Shown one piece after another: positions 46,869-58,800 of a DNA stretch of 64,000 bases (positions are counted from its first letter, which is position 1; the number at the start of each line of letters is the position of its first letter). The notes under the pieces are model-generated. The model searched no databases, was not told the origin of the DNA, and saw nothing but the letters and a program-made list of their open reading frames with translations. Location of the stretch: assembly GCA_009746045.1 (NCBI GenBank), contig RPFO01001055.1, positions 1 through 64,000 on the forward strand, in the 5' to 3' direction. The translations under genes and the position numbers were made by a program. The DNA is from Mesostigma viride. Lineage: Eukaryota; Streptophyta; Mesostigmatophyceae; Mesostigmatales; Mesostigmataceae.

Positions 46869-49800
46869 ATGGCTGCTTTTGTTGGCCCGGTGCCTTCGAT
46901 GCCGTTCGTGGCCTTACAGTGTTACTCCCCGTTTGACGAGCTCTGCAAAATGGTATCAGAGCTTTCGTCGAGGTTATCTCCTGCGCTTGTCCAGGCTTTG
47001 GCGCACATGATTCTGAACGGGATGGCGGACGACATGCTGCCAGCGCGGCCTAGGGATGACCTAATCGACGCCGCGATCGCGGATGAGACACAAGGCATGT
47101 TGCAGGCAGTATCGAGAAGAATGGCCCTCCTGGTGGACTCCACCTTGCTTCGCTCGTGCTGCGAGCGCTGCCTCAATTTTCTGCGCCGCAAGTACCTGGA
47201 CGGGCAGACCCTGGCCCCGGACGATGCCACCCTGAAGAAGGTGCTCCCCATGAGGCTGTTTTTCCTGGACCCCGTCATGTCCACGAACCTCCTGATGTCC
47301 GTCCAAGAGGACCTCCTGAGCGTCCACGGGCTCCTCTGGGCCGCGGATACCGGAGAATTGAGCTTGCGGAAACATCGCCAGGATATTCTCCCCCCCATGC
47401 CCGCCTCTGTCATCCCCATGCCACTGGGAATCGAGCAGCTCCGCGCATCCCCCCGTTTCCAAAAATCCCTCGCCGACGCGCTGCTGAACTGGGAGGCGCT
47501 CGAGGAGGACAAGCGCGGCATCGAAGTGAGCGCGGCGGTCGATTTCGGGGTCCACCGCTGCACGGGCGAATCGGCGCCACCGACGGCCGACACCCAGCAG
47601 GAGCCCTGGGGTGGCTACCCCCACTACTTCCGCAGCGTGGACGTGTACTGCGTGGTGGGTGACTATGTGCTGCTGGACGTGCGGGCGCTACCGAGGCTGT
47701 CGACCCCGGTCCCCATCGTCTACCACGACGACATCGGGCTAGAGGCGCGCATGCGTGCGGCGCGGCAATCGGAGGACAAGGAGGGGGCGCCCACGGCCGC
47801 CGCAAAGCTGAGCGCAAAGACCCAGTACACGATCACAGCGGTAGGTTGCATGGCTGGTCTGCAATCACAGCGGTAGGTTGCATGGCTGGTCTGCAATCAC
47901 AGCGGTAGGTTGCATGGCTGGTCTGCAATCACAGCGGTAGGTTGCATGGCTGGTCTGCAATCACAGCGGTAGGTTGCATGGCTGGTCTGCAATCACAGCG
48001 GTAGGTTGCATGGCTGGTCTGCAATTACAGCGGTAGGTTGCATGGCTGGTCTGCAATCACAGCGGTAGGTTGCATGGCTGGTCTGCAATCACAGCGGTAG
48101 GTTGCATGGCTGGTCTGCAATCACAGCGGTAGGTTGCATGGCTGGTCTGCAATCACAGCGGTAGGTTGCATGGCTGGTCTGCAATCACAGCGGTAGGTTG
48201 CATGGCTGGTCTGCAATCACAGCGGTAGGTTGCATGGCTGGTCTGCAATCACAGCGGTAGGTTGCATGGCTGGTCTGCAATCACAGCGGTAGGTTGCATG
48301 GCTGGTCTGCAATCACAGCGGTAGGTTGCATGGCTGGTCTGCAATCACAGCGGTAGGTTGCATGGCTGGTCTGCAATCACAGCGGTAGGTTGCATGGCTG
48401 GTCTGCAATCACAGCGGTAGGTTGCATGGCTGGTCTGCAATCACAGCGGTAGGTTGCATGGCTGGTCTGCAATCACAGCGGTAGGTTGCATGGCTGGTCT
48501 GCAATCACAGCGGTAGGTTGCATGGCTGGTCTGCAATCACAGCGGTAGGTTGCATGGCTGGTCTGCAATCACAGCGGTAGGTTGCATGGCTGGTCTGCAA
48601 TCACAGCGGTAGGTTGCATGGCTGGTCTGCAATCACAGCGGTAGGTTGCATGGCTGGTCTGCAATCACAGCGGTAGGTTGCATGGCTGGTCTGCAATCAC
48701 AGCGGTAGGTTGCATGGCTGGTCTGCAATCACAGCGGTAGGTTGCATGGCTGGTCTGCAATCACAGCGGTAGGTTGCATGGCTGGTCTGCAATCACAGCG
48801 GTAGGTTGCATGGCTGGTCTGCAATCACAGCGGTAGGTTGCATGGCTGGTCTGCAATCACAGCGGTAGGTTGCATGGCTGGTCTGCAATCACAGCGGTAG
48901 GTTGCATGGCTGGTCTGCAATCACAGCGGTAGGTTGCATGGCTGGTCTGCAATCACAGCGGTAGGTTGCATGGCTGGTCTGCAATCACAGCGGTAGGTTG
49001 CATGGAAACGACACCTTCTCGACGGTAGGTCGTGTGGCGGCTTCACGGTGCGATACCGTTGCCCCATAGGGATGGCTGTATACGCTATATTGGGGTTTTG
49101 CCATACCGTTGCCCCCCATGCTTACCATCCCGTCGCACAGCTGCTTCAAAACCATGGCGGTAGGTAGCTCGGCTGCTTGGATGTAACAACGGTCGCTCGC
49201 CCGCGTGTGCCCCGCATGGCCCCGCGTCGCTGCTGTTTGACCAGATAATGACCAGGTAGTGACCAGTTTAGTGACCAGTGGCCCAACGTCGCTGCTCTTT
49301 GACCAGATAGTGACCAGTGTAGTGACCAATGGCCCCGCGTAGCTGCTCTTTGACAATGCCTCAACGGCCGTATCGCTGCCTCACAATCGTGACAGCGCTA
49401 CAAGGCTGCCTCGCAAATATGCAACAAGTAGGAGAACCAAGAGGGGGTTGGCGTGCGGGACCATGGCATCTCGTAGGGCGGCCTTGCATGTTGGTATTGC
49501 CTTGCTTGCTCAGCAGTGGCATGCATGCTCATTAGTGTCTTGTGTGTCGCCAAGTTCCTTGCACGGCGGCGTCCTATTCCCTGCGGTAGGCTGCATGGCT
49601 TGCGTCCCACGTGCCTTAGTGCTGACCCGAGTGCTGTCATTGCTCACTAGCTAGTCCCATCCTGGCCCTCTTACTCCCATCACACCCCATCAGGTCCCAT
49701 CCCTCTACTTCTAATCCCGTCACATTGTCTGCACACGGTCTTCTGCCCCGTCATTTCTGCTACCCTCGCATGCCTACAGCTGCTCAAGGCAAAAGGATTA

Positions 49801-52800
49801 TAGTCACCAGTATAGTGACCGATGGTTTTCATGCTACAGCTTTGCAGGGCAAGCACCAAAGAGTTATATTGACCATGATAGTGACCGATGGTTTCCATTC
49901 TGGAGCTTCGCACGGCAACCACCACCCCGGGGGATGAAGTCCCAGCTTGTAGCCTGTGCCATGGATGAATGTGCCCTGATCAAACTGGCTTTTTTGGAAC
50001 CGTGTCGCGGGCTTTATCGGGAATGCGCCCCGCTGCCAAGTGCACTGCCACTGGCCACGCAGTTAGTTAAATGGTTCGTTTAGTGGATGTTGGATGCCTA
50101 TACAGTCTCCAGGGCGGCGCCTCCTGCCTGTTGCAACCCTGTGACAACCCACGCTGCAACCTGGTGTATGTTCGCCCATCCGTTTCAGCGGGCATTCTCA
50201 CAAGCCGTGCCCTGCATACAAGCAGAGCCCATGGTCCGGATTCTCCCGATTTCTGGCCTGCGCTGGTTGTCTCCTTGATACAAGCTGTGCCCTGCAAATT
50301 ACTTCCCTCTTTGGTGACATCCATGCACATCGGCTAGACAATATGCAACTAGTTGGAGCATAATCACCTTTTACCCGCGCGCTCCGGTGTTGTGCTGGTG
50401 GGACCGTCAACCACTGCACATCAGGTGTTTTTGGTTGGCAAACAAACGGATCAGCGCGCTTGCGCAAAGCCCAGGCATGCCGTTGTGGGTTTAAACACAC
50501 ATTGACAATACAATATACACGGCGAGCCACTCTCATCGCAAAAAAGCGCTTTGTTCTCCATGCGAGTGCCCTGGATCCGTCTCTCCACGCATCCCTCATG
50601 GCATGCACATCCTTCGTGTTGCATATGCCCCCCCCCCCTCGGCACCTCCTCCTCGGTGCACAACATGCAGGACCTCCGATGCTTCCTGCAAGAGGCCGGG
50701 GTGCTGCAGCAGTGGCTGCTGCTCACCTTCCTGCCACTGGCAACGTTTCTGGCGGCCAGGCAGGAGGACTGCCTGCGGGAGCTGTTTATTATTGGCCGGC
50801 GGGTGACCGCCACGGTGGCAGCGCACACGGCCAGCCTGCTCAAGTGTCTGCGGTGAGAGAAGCCAATAAATGGCCAGTCACTTGCTGTGGGCAGGCACTC
50901 ATTCGTCTGTGGCAATAGTGTTGTAGAAAGATCAGGCAAGTGACATCTTGTCTGGTTTTCTCATCTGAAGCAACCACTAGGTCTTGTTGTGAGGTCGCAA
51001 CCTCAGAGAAAGCTGGAAATTTCTAGTATCTGAAAAATCTTATCAAATTCGATCAAACTACGGAGTGTGCTGGATGGAACGCACCTGCGTCAGTTTGAGA
51101 GTGGTGTTTAGATCTCCAAGCACCGCAGTATTGTTTGAATCACCATTTTTTTGAATGTGTACGTAACTGTGTTACAGCATGAGGCTGCTTTGATAGCACT
51201 ATCTAAAAAGGTGACCAGCCAACACGCCTGCCTTAGGCATCGCTCAATCCCACACGGTGGCAGTGGAGCCATGCGCACTGAAGCACAAGCTGCGCCTCTT
51301 CCTGTTCACTTGAATTTGTGTGAAACCCCCTGGGTGGGGCCACCACCACCCTGCAGGCCTGACGCCAAGCCCTTTTTCCCAGAGAGCCTGCGCACTCTCT
51401 TCGACCGGCGCCCTGAGCGCTTCTATTTCGAACAGCTGCCGCTCAACCCCCCTGCCCAAGCCCCTGCTGCGGCATTCCTGCAGTCAGGCCGCTTTTCCGC
51501 CGCTGAGACGCCCGTGGAGGCTGCGCAGGGTATCCGTGTAATGCTGTCATCCGCGGTGGTCAAGGAGGCGGCGTTAGCAGTGGTGGATCTGACAGGGACT
51601 GCCCGCCGGCCCACGAAGAGGGTGCTCCAGAGGAGCTCCAAGACGGCGGACTTACCTTACGCGGACGCCAGTTTACTGGCGGAGATGGAGGCCTGTGTGT
51701 GCCCATGTGCACTGCAAACGCTGGTCAAGGTACGTTGTTACCGTGATGGCCCGTTGGTGAGAAACCAGGAGCATGATGGCAACCCTAGGTAATAGGTGTG
51801 TTTCCTTTCCTTGGGCAGCCCTCGGTGTGTTCCTTTCCTTGCGCAGCCCTCGGTGCGTTCCTTTCCTTGCGCAGCCCTCGGTGTGTTCCTTTCCTTGGGC
51901 AGCCCTCGGTGTGTTCCTTTCCTTGCGCAGCCCTCGGTGTGTTCCTTTCCTTGGGCAGCCCTTGGTGTGTTCCTTTCCTTGGGCAGCCCTCGGTGTGTTC
52001 CTTTCCTTGGGCAGCCCTCACTGTGTTCCTTTCCTTGCGCAGCCCTCGGTGTGTTCCTTTCCTTGGGCAGCCCTCGGTGTGTTTCCTTTCCTTGCGCAGC
52101 CCTCGGTGTGTTCCTTTCCTTGCGCAGCCCTCGGTGTGTTCCTTTCCTTGGGCAGCCCTCGGTGTGTTCCTTTCCTTGCGCAGCCCTCGGTGTGTTCCTT
52201 TCCTTGGGCAGCCCTAGGTGTGTTTCCTTTCCTTGCGCAGCCCTCGGTGTGTTCCTTTCCTTGCGCAGCCCTCGGTGTGTTCCTTTCCTTGGGCAGCCCT
52301 CGGTGTGTTCCCTTGGCTGTTTGTTTCTTTGGCTGCACGTGTATATAATTGTGTCATTACTTGTGTTTTCCTGGCAAGGTCCCCCAACATCCATTACAGC
52401 ATACATGTTTGGTTGCGGGTAGTTTCGTGCGAAGTATCCCATCTTCCCACTATCCCCTGTCGGTAGCTTTATGCAGGGACAATTGCTTAGCTATTTAGTG
52501 CTCCCACGCAAGCCAGGCAGCCCTCGTTTCAATCGTACTAAATGATAACAAGCTTGCACGAGCAGTTTGACGGTTTTGCCTGTTTGTGTGTTTTAGTGTG
52601 TACACGTCTCATGTCTCGTGTCTTGTGGGGTGTGGGGTGTGGGGTGTGGGGTGTGGGGTGTGGGGTGTGGGGTGTGGGGTGTGGGGTGTGGGGTGTGGGG
52701 TGGGGTGTGGGGTGTGGGGTGTGGGGTGTGGGGTGTGGGGTGTGGGGTGTGGGGTGTGGGGTGTGGGGTGTGGGGTGTGGGGTGTGAATTTACAATATAC

Positions 52801-55800
52801 AATATACAATATATATACTTTGATCGAATTACTACTGCGATTGTCTCTACTTTCTCTCGCAAACCAGTTTGGCATGCCTGGCTCCGCTCACTCTCTAGTC
52901 CTTTAGTCCTTGCGCCCTTGCGCTAGTTTTCACAGGAGCAAAAGGAGCATGATCGACCAATTCTCTAGACAGCACTTGCATGAGCTGGTGCATAGGCGCA
53001 CTTGAGGGTCTTCTGATATCTCTCGTGGAACGCAGGCTCTCGGATCATTCTGGCTTCTGGGTTCTTCCTGAACACCCTCAGCTGCTTCCGGATTACCCTC
53101 AGCTGACCATTCTCAGTCGCTGCGTGAGCACGCGCCTATACTGCTGAGCACACGCTGATAAGTTGCTATGACATCTTCCTCGACGTTCCCTCAAGACTTG
53201 GCCCTCTGCCGCGGGACCTGGGGGAAGCTAGCCATGACGTACTGCCACACGTGGAAGGATTGGTCTACTTTGTCCTTGCTGCCGCCACGAGCTGGTGTAC
53301 AACTATGTACTAGCGAGTAAATAAATAATGACTACTAAGTTTTTATTGTGATAATGACAGCAGCAATGTCAACAGCATGCATGTGGTTGTATGTGTTAGG
53401 TGAGAATTCTTAAACGAATCCCAACCAACATCTCAATACGAGGTTATTCTGGGGCTATCGACCCCCTTGTACTCGAGAGATTAAGAACCTGTCGGTGCCG
53501 CTTCACCCCGCCATATCCTCACGGCCTCTGCTGCTTATTCCCCAATGTTTGCGGCTTGTGTGCTTCTGCGGCCCATTTCTTGCTACGGTGTCGATTTGCG
53601 CGGCCGCTCATGCTGATGGTTGCACACCCTGTGTGTGTGTTGCCCTTCTTGTCATGCCCTTGTTGCGGTGCTTTTATTGTGGTGTCCTTAACGCGATGCC
53701 CTCATCGTGATGGTGCCCTCATCGTGATGGTGCCCTCATCGTGATGGTGCCCTCATCGTGATGGTGCCCTCATCGTGATGGTGCCCTCATCGTGATGGTG
53801 CCCTCATCGTGGTGGTGCCCTCATCGTGATGGTGCCCTCATCGTGATGGTGCCCTCATCGTGATGCTGCCCTCATCGTGGTGGTGCCCTCATCGTGGTGG
53901 TGCCCTCATCGTGATGGTGCCCTCATCGTGGTGGTGCCCTCATCGTGGTGGTGCCCTCATCGTGATGGTGCCCTCATCGTGATGGTGCCCTCATCGTGAT
54001 GCTGCCCTCATCGTGATGCTGCCCTCATCGTGACGGTGCCCTCATCGTGGTGGTGCCCTCATCGTGATGGTGCCCTCATCGTGGTGGTGCCCTCATCGTG
54101 GTGGTGCCCTCATCGTGGTGGTGCCCTCATCGTGATGGTGCCCTCATCGTGGTGGTGCCCTCATCGTGGTGGTGCCCTCATCGTGGTGGTGCCCTCATCG
54201 TGGTGGTGCCCTCATCGTGATGGTGCCCTCATCGTGATGGTGCCCTCATCGTGATGGTGCCCTCATCGTGGTGGTGCCCTCATCGTGGTGGTGCCCTCAT
54301 CGTGATGGTGCCCTCATCGTGATGGTGCCCTCATCGTGATGGTGCCCTCATCGTGATGCTGCCCTCATCGTGATGGTGCCCTCATCGTGATGGTGCCCTC
54401 ATCGTGATGGTGCCCTCATCGTGGTGGTGCCCTCATCGTGATGCTGCCCTCATCGTGATGGTGCCCTCATCGTGATGGTGCCCTCATCGTGATGGTGCCC
54501 TCATCGTGATGGTGCCCTCATCGTGGTGGTGCCCTCATCGTGGTGGTTCCCTCATCGTGATGGTGCCCTCATCGTGATGGTGCCCTCATCGTGGTGGTGC
54601 CCTCATCGTGATGGTGCCCTCATCGTGATGGTGCCCTCATCGTGGTGGTGCCCTCATCGTGGTGGTGCCCTCATCGTGATGGTGCCCTCATCGTGGTGGT
54701 GCCCTCATCGTGATGGTGCCCTCATCGTGATGGTGCCCTCATCGTGATGGTGCCCTCATCGTGATGGTGCCCTCATCCTGATGGTGCCCTCATCGTGATG
54801 CTGCCCTCATAGTGATGGTGCCCTCATCGTGATGGTGCCCTCATCGTGATGGTGCCCTCATCGTGGTGGTGCCCTCATCGTGATGGTGCCCTCATCGTGG
54901 TGGTGCCCTCATCGTGATGGTGCCCTCATCGTGGTGGTGCCCTCATCGTGATGGTGCCCTCATCGTGATGGTGCCCTCATCGTGATGCTGCCCTCATCGT
55001 GATGGTGCCCTCATCGTGATGGTGCCCTCATCGTGATGGTGCCCTCATCGTGGTGGTGCCCTCATCGTGGTGGTGCCCTCATCGTGGTGGTGCCCTCATC
55101 GTGATGGTGCCCTCATCGTGGTGGTGCCCTCATCGTGATGGTGCCCTCATCGTGATGCTGCCCTCATCGTGGTGGTGCCCTCATCGTGATGGTGCCCTCA
55201 TCGTGATGGTGCCCTCATCGTGGTGGTGCCCTCATCGTGGTGGTGCCCTCATCGTGATGGTGCCCTCATCGTGATGGTGCCCTCATCGTGATGGTGCCCT
55301 CATCGTGATGGTGCCCTCATCGTGGTGGTGCCCTCATCGTGGTGGTGCCCTCATCGTGATGGTGCCCTCATCGTGGTGGTGCCCTCATCGTGATGGTGCC
55401 CTCATCGTGATGGTGCCCTCATCGTGATGGTGCCCTCATCGTGATGGTGCCCTCATCGTGATGGTGCCCTCATCGTGATGCTGCCCTCATCGTGATGGTG
55501 CCCTCATCGTGATGGTGCCCTCATCGTGATGGTGCCCTCATCGTGGTGGTGCCCTCATCGTGATGGTGCCCTCATCGTGGTGGTGCCCTCATCGTGATGG
55601 TGCCCTCATCGTGGTGGTGCCCTCATCGTGATGGTGCCCTCATCGTGATGGTGCCCTCATCGTGATGGTGCCCTCATCGTGATGGTGCCCTCATCGTGAT
55701 GGTGCCCTCATCGTGATGGTGCCCTCATCGTGGTGGTGCCCTCATCGTGGTGGTGCCCTCATCGTGATGGTGCCCTCATCGTGGTGGTGCCCTCATCGTG

Positions 55801-58800
55801 ATGGTGCCCTCATCGTGATGCTGCCCTCATCGTGATGGTGCCCTCATCGTGATGGTGCCCTCATCGTGATGGTGCCCTCATCGTGATGGTGCCCTCATCG
55901 TGATGGTGCCCTCATCGTGATGGTGCCCTCATCGTGATGCTGCCCTCATCGTGATGGTGCCCTCATCGTGGTGGTGCCCTCATCGTGATGGTGCCCTCAT
56001 CGTGATGGTGCCCTCATCGTGATGGTGCCCTCATCGTGATGGTGCCCTCATCGTGATGGTGCCCTCATCGTGATGGTGCCCTCATCGTGATGGTGCCCTC
56101 ATCGTGATGGTGCCCTCATCGTGATGCTGCCCTCATCGTGATGCTGCCCTCATCGTGATGGTGCCCTCATCGTGGTGGTGCCCTCATCGTGATGGTGCCC
56201 TCATCGTGATGCTGCCCTCATCGCCCTCATCGTGATGCTGCCCTCATCGTGATAGTGCCCTCATCGTGATGGTGCCCTCATCGTGATGGTGCCCTCATCG
56301 TGATGGTGCCCTCATCCTGATGGTGCCCTCATCGTGATGCTGCCCTCATAGTGATGGTGCCCTCATCGTGATGGTGCCCTCATCGTGATGGTGCCCTCAT
56401 CGTGGTGGTGCCCTCATCGTGATGGTGCCCTCATCGTGGTGGTGCCCTCATCGTGATGGTGCCCTCATCGTGGTGGTGCCCTCATCGTGATGGTGCCCTC
56501 ATCGTGATGGTGCCCTCATCGTGATGCTGCCCTCATCGTGATGGTGCCCTCATCGTGATGGTGCCCTCATCGTGGTGGTGCCCTCATCGTGATGGTGCCC
56601 TCATCGTGATGGTGCCCTCATCGTGATGGTGCCCTCATCGTGATGGTGCCCTCATCCTGATGGTGCCCTCATCGTGATGCTGCCCTCATAGTGATGGTGC
56701 CCTCATCGTGATGGTGCCCTCATCGTGATGGTGCCCTCATCGTGGTGGTGCCCTCATCGTGATGGTGCCCTCATCGTGGTGGTGCCCTCATCGTGATGGT
56801 GCCCTCATCGTGGTGGTGCCCTCATCGTGATGGTGCCCTCATCGTGATGGTGCCCTCATCGTGATGCTGCCCTCATCGTGATGGTGCCCTCATCGTGATG
56901 GTGCCCTCATCGTGATGGTGCCCTCATCGTGGTGGTGCCCTCATCGTGGTGGTGCCCTCATCGTGGTGGTGCCCTCATCGTGATGGTGCCCTCATCGTGG
57001 TGGTGCCCTCATCGTGATGGTGCCCTCATCGTGATGCTGCCCTCATCGTGGTGGTGCCCTCATCGTGATGGTGCCCTCATCGTGATGGTGCCCTCATCGT
57101 GGTGGTGCCCTCATCGTGGTGGTGCCCTCATCGTGATGGTGCCCTCATCGTGATGGTGCCCTCATCGTGATGGTGCCCTCATCGTGATGGTGCCCTCATC
57201 GTGGTGGTGCCCTCATCGTGGTGGTGCCCTCATCGTGATGGTGCCCTCATCGTGGTGGTGCCCTCATCGTGATGGTGCCCTCATCGTGATGGTGCCCTCA
57301 TCGTGATGGTGCCCTCATCGTGATGGTGCCCTCATCGTGATGGTGCCCTCATCGTGATGCTGCCCTCATCGTGATGGTGCCCTCATCGTGATGGTGCCCT
57401 CATCGTGATGGTGCCCTCATCGTGGTGGTGCCCTCATCGTGATGGTGCCCTCATCGTGGTGGTGCCCTCATCGTGATGGTGCCCTCATCGTGGTGGTGCC
57501 CTCATCGTGATGGTGCCCTCATCGTGATGGTGCCCTCATCGTGATGGTGCCCTCATCGTGATGGTGCCCTCATCGTGATGGTGCCCTCATCGTGATGGTG
57601 CCCTCATCGTGGTGGTGCCCTCATCGTGGTGGTGCCCTCATCGTGATGGTGCCCTCATCGTGGTGGTGCCCTCATCGTGATGGTGCCCTCATCGTGATGC
57701 TGCCCTCATCGTGATGGTGCCCTCATCGTGATGGTGCCCTCATCGTGATGGTGCCCTCATCGTGATGGTGCCCTCATCGTGATGGTGCCCTCATCGTGAT
57801 GGTGCCCTCATCGTGATGCTGCCCTCATCGTGATGGTGCCCTCATCGTGGTGGTGCCCTCATCGTGATGGTGCCCTCATCGTGATGGTGCCCTCATCGTG
57901 ATGGTGCCCTCATCGTGATGGTGCCCTCATCGTGATGGTGCCCTCATCGTGATGGTGCCCTCATCGTGATGGTGCCCTCATCGTGATGGTGCCCTCATCG
58001 TGATGCTGCCCTCATCGTGATGCTGCCCTCATCGTGATGGTGCCCTCATCGTGGTGGTGCCCTCATCGTGATGGTGCCCTCATCGTGATGCTGCCCTCAT
58101 CGCCCTCATCGTGATGCTGCCCTCATCGTGATAGTGCCCTCATCGTGATGGTGCCCTCATCGTGATGGTGCCCTCATCGTGATGGTGCCCTTATGCTGAC
58201 GCCCTCATCGTGATGGTGCCCTCATCGTGATGGTGCCCTCATCGTGATGGTGCCCTCATCGTGATGGTGCCCTCATCGTGATGGTGCCCTCATCGTGATG
58301 CTGCCCTCATCGTGATGCTGCCCTTATGCTGACGCCCTCATCGTGATGGTGCCCTCATCGTGATGGTGCCCTCATCGTGATGGTGCCCTCATCGTGATGC
58401 TGCCCTCATCGTGATGGTTCGTGATGCTGCCCTCATCGTGATGGTGCCCTCATCGTGATGGTGCCCTCATCGTGATGCTGCCCTCATCGTGATGGTGCCC
58501 TCATCGTGATGCTGCCCTCATCGTGACGGTGCCCTCATCGTGGTGGTGCCCTCATCGTGGTGGTGCCCTCATCGTGATGGTGCCCTCATCGTGACGGTGC
58601 CCTCATCGTGATGCTGCCCTCATCGTGGTGGTGCCCTCATCGTGACGGTGCCCTCATCGTGATGGTGCCCTCATCGTGATGGTGCCCTCATCGTGATGCT
58701 GCCCTCATCGTGATGGTGCCCTCATCGTGATGGTGCCCTCATCGTGATGCTGCCCTCATCGTGATGCTGCCCTCATCGTGATGCTGCCCTCATCGTGATG

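Noticed and set aside
47841-49016. A CRISPR-like array of 32-bp repeats (also 28-bp, 33-bp and 36-bp arrays)
   Set aside because: Units are directly adjacent with no unique spacers, the genome is eukaryotic, and there are no cas genes.
51796-52422. A 208-aa frame and its minus-strand counterparts over the 28-bp array
   Set aside because: Open in several frames on both strands because of the repeat, and it lies inside helicase intron 3.
52624-52786. Interstitial telomere made of a 7-bp G-rich repeat
   Set aside because: The unit TGTGGGG shares length and G-richness with plant TTTAGGG but not its sequence, so I treat it as a simple repeat.
54030-57153. Several 74-aa frames in the 17-bp minisatellite
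   Set aside because: Identical frames recur because a 17-bp unit repeats in frame every 51 bp. No coding evidence.
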